Positions 17,781 to 26,333 of a DNA stretch of 64,000 bases are shown in pieces (the stretch's first letter is position 1; each line of letters opens with the position of its first letter). The position numbers and the translations under genes were made by a program. The notes beneath the pieces are model-generated. The model was given only the letters and a program-made list of their open reading frames with translations. It had not been told where the DNA came from and searched no databases. Origin of the DNA: Clostridiales bacterium (lineage in GTDB: Bacteria; Bacillota; Clostridia; Saccharofermentanales; Saccharofermentanaceae); NCBI GenBank assembly GCA_017428545.1, contig JAFRQR010000025.1:1-64000 (forward strand), read 5' to 3'.

Positions 17781-19027
17781 TTGATCACCTCCGTTGCACT
17801 TACGGTGATATCTACGCCGGATGCGGACAGAAACCGCACGAAATTCTTCACGACACCGGTATTCATATACGCTGAGGAGACTCCGAGGGTAAGATTATCT
17901 CCATAGCCGAACATAGTCGAGAAAATGGTGTTGGTACTGCAGAATCCGCTGTAATTCCCGATTTTCTCTCCAAGAGACTTCGGAGGTTTCTGCACGCCCA
18001 TGTTAGAAAAGGTCATGGACACCTTCTTATTCGACTTTTTCGTAAAATGCCGAACTACCCACTGCTTGATAAAAAGCGGCACCACCCTGACAGGAGCGAC
18101 ATACTCCATTGTCTCAAAGCTGTCCATCTGCTTCTTCACATTTTCCTCGGTCAGCTGGCTCTTAAATGATGCATCGAATTCCGCAGCCAGTTCCTCTAAC
18201 GAGATCTCGCCGTCAAATACATGGGACACATTCACACTGTTGAAAAAGTTACGGGCAGTCTTTGAAGGATAGTAATTTCGAAGATTTACCGGCAGGGATA
18301 TGGTCACCGGAAGCTGGTGTTTTCTAGGCGGCATCTCATCACGGATCGCAAGCATCCAGAGCGCTCCCAGATAGCTCGTCAGTGATACTTTCAGTTCTTT
18401 TGCCCGAGGAAGGATCTGCGAGGTCGGAAGATGGATCTCGAAAAACTGCAGCTGATGATAAGGAAGCTTTATTCCTACCAGCCGGAATGCCTTCTTTCGC
18501 GCAGGTCCGCGGGAGAGGTTTTTGCTTCCGAAGAACTGGCGGTAACTATCCTGGCTGAGGTCGCCCTCAGAAGCGCCGGAGTGAATTGTAATATCCGCAA
18601 ACTCACCGGGATATTTTCTTTTAAGATAATCAAGCACGATGATATTCAGAAACTCCATCGCCCCTGTTCCGTCGGCCAGAACATGAGAAATATCCAGATT
18701 GATCCTGTTTCCGAAATAAGTCACCTGATAGTGAAGCATGGTCTTAGACGGGACATAAAGAAGCGGACAGATACGATCGTCTTCCTGCTTTACCACAGGC
18801 ATTAGATCCGTGTCTTCCATATAATGCCAGAAGATTCCACGCCTTATCCTCACCTGTACCTGCGGACGGTCTTCGATCGCAGAGTTCACCGCCAGTTGCA
18901 GAAGCTCCGGATCGACCTTATCTTTCAGCGTGCAGGTCAATCGGAAAGACCGGGTATCCCGCTTTCCGACGGTCGCCAGAAAAACCTTCGATACGTTATC
19001 CACTCTGTACCAATTATCGCTTGCCAT
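17777..19027 (-). CDS. Alcohol/condensation-type acyltransferase
   Basis: About 416 residues from ATG 19027 (an in-frame TTG 9 codons earlier lacks a ribosome site). The CoA-dependent acyltransferase superfamily motif H-x3-D-G is present in DISHVLADGTGA, and a DFGWG-equivalent region is degenerate near the C-terminus. The family includes alcohol acetyltransferases and nonribosomal condensation-like enzymes joining an acyl group to an alcohol or amine. It sits between an HSL-type esterase (overlap 14 bases) and DUF6320, suggesting one pathway of ester or lipid formation and turnover. Confidence 0.72.
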   Translation of the reverse strand: MASDNWYRVDNVSKVFLATVGKRDTRSFRLTCTLKDKVDPELLQLAVNSAIEDRPQVQVRIRRGIFWHYMEDTDLMPVVKQEDDRICPLLYVPSKTMLHYQVTYFGNRINLDISHVLADGTGAMEFLNIIVLDYLKRKYPGEFADITIHSGASEGDLSQDSYRQFFGSKNLSRGPARKKAFRLVGIKLPYHQLQFFEIHLPTSQILPRAKELKVSLTSYLGALWMLAIRDEMPPRKHQLPVTISLPVNLRNYYPSKTARNFFNSVNVSHVFDGEISLEELAAEFDASFKSQLTEENVKKQMDSFETMEYVAPVRVVPLFIKQWVVRHFTKKSNKKVSMTFSNMGVQKPPKSLGEKIGNYSGFCSTNTIFSTMFGYGDNLTLGVSSAYMNTGVVKNFVRFLSASGVDITVSATEVIK

Positions 19028-19937
19028 AGATCTCGTATGACACGTGCTCAGCAAGCCGTTTCATGGCTTTTTTCGCCATGGAGCCGGGCATCTGCTGGTA
19101 AACATGCCATCCTTTCTCTTCAATATCAAGTTCCGCCTTCCCGCCGGATGAATCTATCTTTTCTTTAAGTTTAACACTATCATCTAGAAGGATCCCGTTT
19201 CTTCCGGCCATGATATAGACTGGCGGAAAATCCTTAAAGCTTCCATACAACGGACTGAAAACCGGATCCGTCGGATCATTTTCTCCCATATACGCATTAG
19301 CGGAATTCATTACAAACTCTTTCGTCAGGATCGGATCGATATCCTGATTGGTCTCATAAGATTCGGAAGTTCCGGTCATATCCGTCCACGGGCTGAACAA
19401 AAGAAGTTCCCTTGGCACAGGTTTCCCTTCCGAAATCAGTCTCTGCGTCAGACAGAGGGCCATGTTTCCGCCTGCTGAATCACCGACAAGAAGTACATGG
19501 CCGGCCTGCGCGACATTCTCCATAAGATAGTCCCAGACGGCTGATGCGTCCTCTGGAGCGGCAGGGTAAGGATGCTCCGGTGCCAGGCGGTATGCAAACG
19601 AATAAACTGTGAAACCAGTTGCCATGGCAAGTTTAGTAGAGAGATTGCCGGCATAGTCGAGCCCGCCACTGACGTAACCGCCACCGTGGCAGTAGAGGAT
19701 CACATAATCAGGGTCGTGCGTTGCAGAGGGCTTAAACTCCTCACAAGGAATGCTTCCGATCTGAAATCTTCTTCTCTCAACATCGCCTTTGGGTGTCGCA
19801 AGGCGGCCTGCCCACTCGGCAAGTTTCCGATGTCGCTTCAGTTCCTCTTCCGAGGTCGACTTTCCGGATATAAAATTCAAGGTCTTTAATGTCTTGACCC
19901 ATCCATTTTTCATTGCCGATAATATTCCTCTCGCCAT
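19014..19937 (-). CDS. Alpha/beta hydrolase, hormone-sensitive-lipase family
   Basis: 307 residues with the HSL-family oxyanion motif YCHGGGYVSG, the nucleophile elbow GDSAGG, an acid segment in FSPLYGSFKDFPPVYIMAG, and a C-terminal His in EKGWHVYQ. It hydrolyses short acyl esters in the cytoplasm. It is the first gene of the esterase/acyltransferase/DUF6320 operon. A TATAAT-like element about 30 bases upstream sits just after a terminator-like hairpin of the preceding gene. Confidence 0.87.
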   Translation of the reverse strand: MARGILSAMKNGWVKTLKTLNFISGKSTSEEELKRHRKLAEWAGRLATPKGDVERRRFQIGSIPCEEFKPSATHDPDYVILYCHGGGYVSGGLDYAGNLSTKLAMATGFTVYSFAYRLAPEHPYPAAPEDASAVWDYLMENVAQAGHVLLVGDSAGGNMALCLTQRLISEGKPVPRELLLFSPWTDMTGTSESYETNQDIDPILTKEFVMNSANAYMGENDPTDPVFSPLYGSFKDFPPVYIMAGRNGILLDDSVKLKEKIDSSGGKAELDIEEKGWHVYQQMPGSMAKKAMKRLAEHVSYEIYGKR

Positions 19938-19968
19938 TCAAATAAGTTTCTTCTAACGATTATAACAG

Positions 19969-20000
19969 AAAAGCAGCCGGAGTTTTTCCGTACTGCTTTT
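19969..20000 (-). terminator. Probable terminator after the pyroglutamyl-peptidase-like gene
   Basis: Arms AAAAGCAG and CTGCTTTT pair, with a further CGGA/TCCG inner stem and a small loop. On the minus strand a T-containing tail follows (TTTTCTGTTAT). It lies 24 bases beyond the stop at 20024 and before the esterase start. Confidence 0.5.
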
Positions 20001-20023
20001 AAACACTTAGTATAATGCTCTTA

Positions 20024-20494
20024 TCAGGCATCTTTCCCATTCGCCAAATATGAATCGAGAGCGGCTTTCACTCTATCAATAAACTGTTCATCCACATTCT
20101 TTATTGTTGGAATGTGGATAAATACCGCTCTTCCCGAAAGCTTTCGAAGAACATACCAGTATGCTTCATTACAGAGATAAGCCGAAGGTTTATCTGAGAT
20201 CACCGTCTGAATACCTTCTTTTTCAAGTGCTTTTGCAATCGTATCCAGATTCAAAACCGAATCTATCTTCTCACCGTCTTTCTTCGCGCATGTTTCAATT
20301 CTCACAGAAGATGAAAGACTCTTATCCACACCGAACATCCAAACACTTTCATAATCCGGACAGATGGGATCTATATCCTTCTTAAGGCCGGAAAAAGAAT
20401 TCGTAAGAAGCACATGATCGGAAGACAGCTGTTCTACGAGCATTCTCGAAGCGTTATTCAATCCTTTAAATCCAACCGTAAGAACCTTTCTCAT
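20024..20494 (-). CDS. Pyroglutamyl-peptidase I-like protein
   Basis: 156 residues, shorter than the usual 200-215. The C-terminal half aligns with peptidase family C15: SAYLCNEAYWYVL holds the nucleophile Cys and VFIHIPTI the catalytic His. The expected catalytic Glu in the P-E-R-x-A-x-N segment appears as Ser in LSSSVRIET. The N-terminal strand RKVLTVGF fits the family start. It may cleave pyroglutamate poorly or not at all, or act on a different substrate. Assignment is by motif recognition only. Confidence 0.6.
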   Translation of the reverse strand: MRKVLTVGFKGLNNASRMLVEQLSSDHVLLTNSFSGLKKDIDPICPDYESVWMFGVDKSLSSSVRIETCAKKDGEKIDSVLNLDTIAKALEKEGIQTVISDKPSAYLCNEAYWYVLRKLSGRAVFIHIPTIKNVDEQFIDRVKAALDSYLANGKDA

Positions 20495-20541
20495 TTCGTT
20501 TCTCTCGCCACACTGATCTATATTGGGAGTTCCTCTGTTTC

Positions 20542-21135
20542 TTATTCTTCGAAGATCGGATACCGTTTCTTATCTTCCTTTGTGATTTCTCTTTGAACAC
20601 GGCATGGAACACCGAACGCGATCACACCGGAAGGGATATCTTTCGTCACCACACTTCCGGCGCCGATCACCGTGTTATCCCCGATCGTCACGCCTCCGAG
20701 AACTGTTACACCCGCTCCGATCCAGACATTATTCCCGATATGGATCGGAAGCGCAACCTCAAGTCCGGCATTTCTCTGCTGCGCATCCAGGGCATGCTCG
20801 GCCGTCGTAAAAGTACAATTCGGAGCAATAAAAACATGGTCCCCGAATGTGACCTTACCGCCATCTAAGATCTGACAATTATGATTGGCAAAGAAATAAT
20901 CGCCGACCGTCGTGTTATATCCGTAATCACACCATAACGGAGCATTTACAAATACATGTTCTCCCATAGAGCCGAAGATCTGCGCTAACAGCTTTGTCTG
21001 CGCGTCTCGGTCGGACGGTCTGATCTGATTAAATTCATAACAAAGATCGTTGCACGCATGAATATCTTTCAATATCTCTTCATCGTAGTTTGCGTTATAT
21101 AAATACCCGGCCTGTGCCTTTTCTTTTTCTGTCAT
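20542..21135 (-). CDS. Sugar O-acetyltransferase, left-handed beta-helix (Maa/LacA type)
   Basis: About 197 residues from the ATG at 21135, chosen because GGAG lies 7 bases upstream. The N-terminal helix (EKAQAGYLYNANYDEEI) is that of maltose/galactoside O-acetyltransferases. The rest is hexapeptide repeats including IGNNVWIGAGVTVLGGVTIG and IGAGSVVTKDIPSG, with the catalytic His in TTAEHALD. It transfers acetyl from acetyl-CoA to a sugar hydroxyl as a trimer. Confidence 0.92.
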   Translation of the reverse strand: MTEKEKAQAGYLYNANYDEEILKDIHACNDLCYEFNQIRPSDRDAQTKLLAQIFGSMGEHVFVNAPLWCDYGYNTTVGDYFFANHNCQILDGGKVTFGDHVFIAPNCTFTTAEHALDAQQRNAGLEVALPIHIGNNVWIGAGVTVLGGVTIGDNTVIGAGSVVTKDIPSGVIAFGVPCRVQREITKEDKKRYPIFEE

Positions 21136-21234
21136 TGGACTTCTCCGATCTTCATTTTTCACAGGTCCATTATACCATTTAACCAGATCTCATTCGCAGA
21201 GAGCCACTCCGCAATATCTTCATCAAGAGAGGCC

Positions 21235-21909
21235 TCATGTATCTTCTTTTTTCTTATGAAAGCACTTACATATAAGCGCCGCCTGCGCTCCGACAAATGC
21301 CCAGAACGACAGGATCAGGATGTTTTCCAGAAACACCAGTGCCGTTGCTTTTTCATAATCCAAAAATGCGAACGGGGTCTTAAAGAAAAGGTAATCCGGA
21401 ATGTTGTTTTTCAGAAAACAATAAAGACCTGCTCCGGCGACGATGCACATCACCGAGGATATGATGATCTTCCATTTGTCCGATAGTTTCAGTTTCGCTA
21501 CCATGACCGGTACATGAAGTCCGAGGTGAAGTCCCATAAGAACAAATGCCCAGAAAGACATTGACAGGTGCATCTTTCTCGCAAAGGAAAGCTTCGTCAT
21601 TCCATAGAGAAACGGCACAGCGTGACTGCTCATGGACACGCCGTAGAAAGCAGTCAACGCAAAGACTAAAAGCAAAGACACATCGATCACTAACGTGAGG
21701 ATCCGGTACGCATTATACTTTCCCTTAAAAGACGCTTTATACCACTTCCGGTTGAGGATCTGATGAACGATGACGAGAAGCGTCATCCCGATACCGATCC
21801 ACTCGTGGTATTTCTCGCCCGTCACCTGATATGCCATCAGACAAAGCATGAGGACGGTCATACATACATCCACCGTTCGTTTCACTATGGTGCTGCTTTT
21901 TCCCTGCAT
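21235..21909 (-). CDS. DUF4405 membrane protein, cytochrome b-like
   Basis: About 224 residues from ATG 21909 (GGAGG about 10 bases upstream). Six membrane helices; histidines in IVHQILNRKWY, MSSHAVPF, KMHLSMSFWAF and LHLGLHVP fall where DUF4405 proteins are thought to bind haem. The family resembles a small membrane cytochrome b that passes electrons across the membrane. It is 45 bases downstream of a flavodoxin lipoprotein, and a redox partnership is plausible but unproven. Confidence 0.75.
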   Translation of the reverse strand: MQGKSSTIVKRTVDVCMTVLMLCLMAYQVTGEKYHEWIGIGMTLLVIVHQILNRKWYKASFKGKYNAYRILTLVIDVSLLLVFALTAFYGVSMSSHAVPFLYGMTKLSFARKMHLSMSFWAFVLMGLHLGLHVPVMVAKLKLSDKWKIIISSVMCIVAGAGLYCFLKNNIPDYLFFKTPFAFLDYEKATALVFLENILILSFWAFVGAQAALICKCFHKKKEDT

Positions 21910-21953
21910 AATTCCGCCCTCCACTTTAATTCATATACTTTCCTAACGTTTTC

Positions 21954-22670
21954 TTAGTTCAGATCTTCGATCCAGGATCTGACACTATCTTCCGAAGGCC
22001 CGGCACCGAAGCGTTTTCCGTCGAGCCAGTTTCCGCTTCCCGCACGATCTTCAAGATTCTTTCCGCTTCTTCCGAGGCCGCTGCTTGAAGATGTGCAGAA
22101 CGGGATCATGGTGATGCCGTCAAAGTTATAGCTTTCAACGAAAGTGTCCAGGATACGGGGTTCTTCTCCCCACCAGATCGGATAGCCGATATATACTTTC
22201 TTATATCCATCCAGGGATACTGCCGCACTTCCGATCTGAGGTCTGCTGGAGGAATCATTCTGCTCCTTGGTAGAGCGGCTATTCGAATCATTCCAGTTCA
22301 GATCTGCATCTGAATACGGCTCTGCCGGAACGATCTCATACAGGTCCGCATCCTCGATCTTCGCGATTTTTTCCGCCACATCTTTCGTGGTTCCTGTTGC
22401 GGAGAAATATACGACGAGCACTTCCTTATGTGCCTGTGTATTCTCAGGTGATTCCGATGACGTGTCTTCCGTCGTTGCGTCAGAAGAAGCATTTTCCGGG
22501 CCGGATGCCTCTGTTTCCTGTTTCTCATCCGACGCTGACGTCTCAGCTACTGTAGTGGCTTCTTCGGTTGTATTCAGGGATGTCTCTTTATCCGCATCGT
22601 CCTTATTGGCACATGCCGCGAGGCTGAAAAGCATTACACCTGCTACCAGCACTGACATTAATTTCTTCAT
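21954..22670 (-). CDS. Flavodoxin-domain lipoprotein
   Basis: About 238 residues from ATG 22670, preceded by GGAAGGAGAG within the end of the aldo/keto reductase gene. A signal peptide ends in the lipobox SLAAC. A long Ser/Thr/Glu-rich linker (to about residue 80) leads to a flavodoxin domain beginning LVVYFSATGTTKDVAEKI and containing GYPIWWGEEPRIL. It would be an FMN protein anchored outside the membrane. Co-encoded with an aldo/keto reductase and TetR, next to a DUF4405 protein, it suggests an inducible redox module. Confidence 0.87.
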   Translation of the reverse strand: MKKLMSVLVAGVMLFSLAACANKDDADKETSLNTTEEATTVAETSASDEKQETEASGPENASSDATTEDTSSESPENTQAHKEVLVVYFSATGTTKDVAEKIAKIEDADLYEIVPAEPYSDADLNWNDSNSRSTKEQNDSSSRPQIGSAAVSLDGYKKVYIGYPIWWGEEPRILDTFVESYNFDGITMIPFCTSSSSGLGRSGKNLEDRAGSGNWLDGKRFGAGPSEDSVRSWIEDLN

Positions 22671-22671
22671 A

Positions 22672-23727
22672 TCATTTCTCTCCTTCCATGATCTTCTGTG
22701 CACCTGTGGTCCACACATGCTTCTTTTCTGCATCCGTTCTCTTATTCTGTGCCATCACACCTGCCAGCGGATGCGGAACATACAGTTCTTCGAGATAATT
22801 GATTTCTTCGTCCGAAAGCACCAGCTCCACGGCTTTCGCTGCGCCTTCGATATGGTGAAGCTTGGTCGCTCCGACAACAGGCGCTGTAACTTTGGTCAGA
22901 AGCCATGCCAGAGATACTTCCGTCATGGTCACACCGTGCTTTTTGGCAAGTTCTGCCACGCGTTCGATGATCACAGCATCCTGCTGCTCAGAAGCCGCAT
23001 ATTTATACTTCGCGTAAGTGTCCTCCGTGGCACGCTTCGTATCTCCTTCTCCCGGTTTTCTGGAGAGTCTTCCGCTGGCCAGAGCACTATAAGGTGTCAG
23101 TGCGATATTTTCTTCTTCACAGTACGGCACCATCTCACGCTCTTCCTCGCGGAAGATCAGGTTGTAATGCCCCTGAATGGAAACGAACTTAGAAAAGCCT
23201 TCTTTCTCCGCTATTGCATTGGCCTTTGCGATCTGCCAGGCAAAACAGTTGGAAATACCGATATATCTTGCCTTACCGGCTTTCACGACGCGGTTTAATC
23301 CGTCCATGATATCGTAAAGATCCGTCTTCCAGTCCCACATGTGATAGATATAAAGATCCACATAATCCATCCCGAGATTACTAAGGCTGGTGTTGATCAT
23401 GTTCTCAATATGCTGCTGGCCGGAGATACCCTTTTCGATCTCTTCAGGAGTTCTTGGAAGGAATTTCGTGGCCACAACTACATCTTCTCTTTTTGCGAAG
23501 TCACGGAGCGCACGTCCCACATACTGCTCACTGGTTCCGCTCTGATACGAGATCGCCGTATCGTAGAAATTCACGCCGAGGTCAAGTCCTCTTTTGATGA
23601 TCTCTCTGGAATGCTCTTCATCGAGCGTCCAGCTGTGATGTCCTTTCGTGGCATCTCCAAATCCCATGCAGCCCATGCAGATACGGGATACGTTTAAGTC
23701 CGAATTTCCAAGTAGTGTATATTTCAT
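22672..23727 (-). CDS. Aldo/keto reductase
   Basis: About 351 residues. The catalytic tetrad is visible: Asp in VNFYDTAISY, Tyr in that segment (SYQSG), Lys in VVVATKFL and His in DLYIYHMWD; the NADPH site is in the C-terminal AWLLTKVTAPVVGATK. It reduces aldehydes or ketones. The ATG at 23727 has GGAGGAAC about 9 bases upstream. It is 67 bases downstream of a TetR gene with two operator-like palindromes and is probably controlled by it. An AAAAGCAC-type motif lies in that gap. Confidence 0.9.
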   Translation of the reverse strand: MKYTLLGNSDLNVSRICMGCMGFGDATKGHHSWTLDEEHSREIIKRGLDLGVNFYDTAISYQSGTSEQYVGRALRDFAKREDVVVATKFLPRTPEEIEKGISGQQHIENMINTSLSNLGMDYVDLYIYHMWDWKTDLYDIMDGLNRVVKAGKARYIGISNCFAWQIAKANAIAEKEGFSKFVSIQGHYNLIFREEEREMVPYCEEENIALTPYSALASGRLSRKPGEGDTKRATEDTYAKYKYAASEQQDAVIIERVAELAKKHGVTMTEVSLAWLLTKVTAPVVGATKLHHIEGAAKAVELVLSDEEINYLEELYVPHPLAGVMAQNKRTDAEKKHVWTTGAQKIMEGEK

Positions 23728-23794
23728 CGTCAAGTTCCTCCTTATAGTGCTTTTCGCAAAGACAACTATGCAACAGTATTTTTCAAAGCCGGAT

Positions 23795-24412
23795 TTATAG
23801 CAGTTTCAAAAGGCAGTTATTCGTGAGTTCAAAAACCGTCTGATATACGAAGTTCACGCCTGCCTGTTCCATGGCGTCTTTCTGCTTATCGGTCACTGAT
23901 GTATAGGGATAGATCCCGAACATGAACGGGAAGAACACATATAGGATGGTCTGCAATTCCTGCGCCGGCTTTTCCGGGCAGAACTTCGAAATGATCCTGC
24001 CTACGATCCGCAGGGACTCGCCATATGCCACTTTGAAGGAAGTCAGAAGTTCCGGGCGGCTGTTGGCTTCCATATCGTAGTTATTCATCGCCAGAAGCTT
24101 CAGGAGCTGCTCTCTGTTAGCGATCGAGGTCGCAAGCTTTTTCGCAAGCTGCTTTTTCGAAAGCGTCTTGTTCTTTTCAAGGATCGAGGTCAGTTCCTCG
24201 TTCCAGCGAACATATTCCCGCTCGAAAAGCGCCAGGAAGATCTCTTCTTTCGTCTGGTAGTAGTTATAGATCGTCGGTCTGGAAAATGATGTCTCGTTCC
24301 CGATCTCTTTCAGCGTGATATCCTTAAAACTCATGGTCTGATAGAGCTTCTCACACGCATTGATGATCTCTTCTTTTCTCGCAGCTGTTCTTTCCGGTGA
24401 TCCCTTTGGCAT
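23795..24412 (-). CDS. TetR family transcriptional regulator
   Basis: 205 residues from ATG 24412, chosen because GGAGG lies 6 bases upstream; the longer frame has no ribosome site and would run into the operators. The N-terminal helix-turn-helix reads ITLKEIGNETSFSRPTIYNYYQTKEEI (about residues 32-58 in short pieces). The rest is a helical ligand-binding domain. It probably represses itself and the downstream aldo/keto reductase-flavodoxin genes through twin TGACA-N3-TGTCA palindromes upstream. Ligand unknown. Confidence 0.9.
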   Translation of the reverse strand: MPKGSPERTAARKEEIINACEKLYQTMSFKDITLKEIGNETSFSRPTIYNYYQTKEEIFLALFEREYVRWNEELTSILEKNKTLSKKQLAKKLATSIANREQLLKLLAMNNYDMEANSRPELLTSFKVAYGESLRIVGRIISKFCPEKPAQELQTILYVFFPFMFGIYPYTSVTDKQKDAMEQAGVNFVYQTVFELTNNCLLKLL

Positions 24413-24449
24413 GGTACGCCTCCACAAATTCTTTTCGCAAATCCTATTC

Positions 24450-24462
24450 TGACATTGTGTCA
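24450..24462. promoter_or_regulatory. TetR operator-like palindrome, copy 1
   Basis: TGACA-TTG-TGTCA, a perfect 5-bp inverted repeat around a 3-base centre, 38 bases upstream of the TetR start. Confidence 0.6.
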
Positions 24463-24483
24463 ATTTGAATTATAAACTCATTC

Positions 24484-24496
24484 TGACACGATGTCA
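24484..24496. promoter_or_regulatory. TetR operator-like palindrome, copy 2
   Basis: TGACA-CGA-TGTCA, the same arms as copy 1, centred 34 bases further upstream. Both copies are preceded by TTC, so the repeat unit extends beyond the arms. Confidence 0.6.
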
Positions 24497-24517
24497 AGAT
24501 AAGGCAATACAAAAGAA

Positions 24518-24548
24518 AAACCACCTGAGGATGATCCTCAGATGGTTT
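24518..24548 (-). terminator. Rho-independent terminator of the esterase gene
   Basis: A 13-bp stem with one mismatch (arms around CCACCTGAGGA and TCCTCAGATGG) and a 3-base loop is followed on the minus strand by a T-rich run (TTTTTCTTTTG). It begins 32 bases beyond the stop at 24580. Confidence 0.85.
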
Positions 24549-24579
24549 CATATTATTGATAGAAAGCCGTTTATATTCC

Positions 24580-25353
24580 TTACACACCAAAGACCAACCA
24601 CTTCAGGACATGCTGAATGTATTCATCCCAGAAGTCCCAGTCGTGGCGGCCTTCACCTTCTTCATAGGTGACATCTGCGCCGGCCTCTTTCAGTGCTTTT
24701 GCAATGGAACGGTTTGCTTCCAGAAGCTCATCTTGAAGTCCGCATGCCACATAAAATGACGGAAAACTCTTTTTCGGATCGTTCTTGATTCTCTCCATCA
24801 GGAAGCGCGGATTTCTGTCTGAATTTCTGGTTTTCTCCAGATCACCGAAGTTCGTCACCTCGCCAATCGTATTCCCTTGCGTCTTTACCCATTCCTCCGG
24901 GTATTCATAGAAATGCAGCGCGCCCGACAAAATGGCAGCTTTCCCGAAAGTCTCACTATACTTCAGTGCATTTCGGCACGTACCGAAACCACCCATCGAG
25001 AGGCCGGCAAGGAAAGTATCTTCTCTCTTGGTGGAAAGAGGGAACATCTTCCGCGTCACTTCGACCAGTTCCCGTCCGACGTATTCGCCAAAATCACCCA
25101 GGCAGCCGTCTTTCACGAGGATATCCATGTAAAACGAGTTCTCTCCGGAAGGCATGACCACCGCAAGACCACTCTCTTCCGCCCATTTACGGATCCGTGT
25201 GTAGCTGAGCCAGCCGTTACAGTTATCTGTCAGTCCATGAAGAAGATACAAAGTCGGATACGGGCCATCACAGTTCTCAATCGGAAGAATGACATTTGCC
25301 TGCACGCTTCTCTTTAGAGTTTCCGATCTGAAATCAATACTAATCAGTGCCAT
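24580..25353 (-). CDS. Esterase D/tributyrin-esterase family hydrolase
   Basis: 257-residue alpha/beta hydrolase with oxyanion segment LYLLHGLTDNCNGW, nucleophile elbow AGLSMGGFG, and a C-terminal GRHDWDFW holding the catalytic His. This Esterase_D branch includes acetyl-xylan and tributyrin esterases of fibre-degrading Clostridia; a role in removing acetyl groups from plant sugars would fit the GH10 and GH127 genes elsewhere in the window. No signal peptide, so it acts in the cytoplasm. Ends in a strong terminator. Confidence 0.85.
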   Translation of the reverse strand: MALISIDFRSETLKRSVQANVILPIENCDGPYPTLYLLHGLTDNCNGWLSYTRIRKWAEESGLAVVMPSGENSFYMDILVKDGCLGDFGEYVGRELVEVTRKMFPLSTKREDTFLAGLSMGGFGTCRNALKYSETFGKAAILSGALHFYEYPEEWVKTQGNTIGEVTNFGDLEKTRNSDRNPRFLMERIKNDPKKSFPSFYVACGLQDELLEANRSIAKALKEAGADVTYEEGEGRHDWDFWDEYIQHVLKWLVFGV

Positions 25354-25440
25354 ATTTATCCTCCAAGTTCCGTTGAGCTATCACATTTTTCCGATGCATT
25401 AGCATCTTTCTCGTGAGATATTCCTGACTGAAGATCCCGG

Positions 25441-26097
25441 TCAGATCAGCTGCTGCTCGTTGATGATCAGTTTAAACTGCAGGCCGAGCGTTTCTGCGGC
25501 CTTACGGCAGAGGACCATGCGCTGCAGGAAGATCTCGAAATAGTCCATCACCGAGCTATAGTGCGTATCGACCGAGAGCTTGAGCTTGATGATCGTATGC
25601 GCTTCATTGATCTTCAGTTCGGACTTCGTGACCGAATAGTTGACTCGGTCATGAATATCGAAGGAGGACTTATCGTCATTACGGACACGGTTACGGCGCA
25701 CATCGCTCTTATCCGCCAGGATCAGCGCCGCCGCAAGAGAGTTTACCGGGACACCGGTCCCCTCATCGTGGTTTCCGATCGCCGTGACGATCATGCCGAT
25801 TTCCTCCGGCGGGAATCCCATCTCATTTAAGATACGGAAAGCGATCAGCGCGCCTGACTGGCTGTGATCCGTCCGGTTCACCAGATTGCCGATGTCATGG
25901 AGATATCCGGCGATCTTCACAAGCTCCACGGTCCTCTCGGGATATCCCAGAGTCTTAAGGATATAGCCGGCCGTCTCCGCCACAAGCGTCACATGCGCGA
26001 ACCCGTGCTCCGTATACCCCAGCGCATCCAGCGACTCATTCGCCTGCTTTATATAAGTTTTGATCACTTCATTATTCTTGATCTCTTCGTAGGTCAT
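25441..26097 (-). CDS. HD-domain phosphohydrolase
   Basis: 218 residues with HD-superfamily metal ligands: HGFAHV, then GYLHDIGN (the HD pair), HSQSGAL and GNHDEG. A downstream ADKSDVRR segment is typical of HD phosphohydrolases acting on nucleotides. The upstream 347 bases hold no gene but carry two long near-palindromes, so this gene may be under specific transcriptional control. Substrate unknown. Confidence 0.82.
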   Translation of the reverse strand: MTYEEIKNNEVIKTYIKQANESLDALGYTEHGFAHVTLVAETAGYILKTLGYPERTVELVKIAGYLHDIGNLVNRTDHSQSGALIAFRILNEMGFPPEEIGMIVTAIGNHDEGTGVPVNSLAAALILADKSDVRRNRVRNDDKSSFDIHDRVNYSVTKSELKINEAHTIIKLKLSVDTHYSSVMDYFEIFLQRMVLCRKAAETLGLQFKLIINEQQLI

Positions 26098-26244
26098 CTT
26101 ACTTCTCCAATTAGTTTCTATTCGTCGTACATATAAAGCAAAAATCTTTCAAAATCATTATACATCATTGAAGCTGTTAGTACGGCGCTTATACGAGCAG
26201 TGAAAACTGGCGTCCATCTTAGTCATGACATATTCCAAGTATTA

Positions 26245-26271
26245 GTCAATGTTAAAACGTTTTACATTGAC
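26245..26271. promoter_or_regulatory. Near-palindromic operator, copy 1
   Basis: Outer arms GTCAATGT and ACATTGAC enclose the palindrome AAAACGTTTT with one extra T. The centre resembles LacI-family operators (AAACGTTT core). It shares 27 of 29 bases with a second copy 62 bases away. It lies about 150 bases upstream of the HD gene start, within the only intergenic stretch above 300 bases in the window (26098-26444). Confidence 0.6.
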
Positions 26272-26306
26272 CACTACATGGAAAAATGGCAAAAATCAAT
26301 GTAATG

Positions 26307-26333
26307 GTCTATGTTGAAACGTTTTACATTGAC
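26307..26333. promoter_or_regulatory. Near-palindromic operator, copy 2
   Basis: GTCTATGT-T-GAAACGTTTT-ACATTGAC, a second copy with a slightly broken left arm. It is itself bracketed by a perfect 14-base inverted repeat (26296-26309 and 26331-26344, arms TCAATGTAATGGTC and GACCATTACATTGA), so the region could also form a long hairpin. No LacI-type gene is nearby. The remaining parts of 26098-26444 show no coding frame or other signal I can support. Confidence 0.55.
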
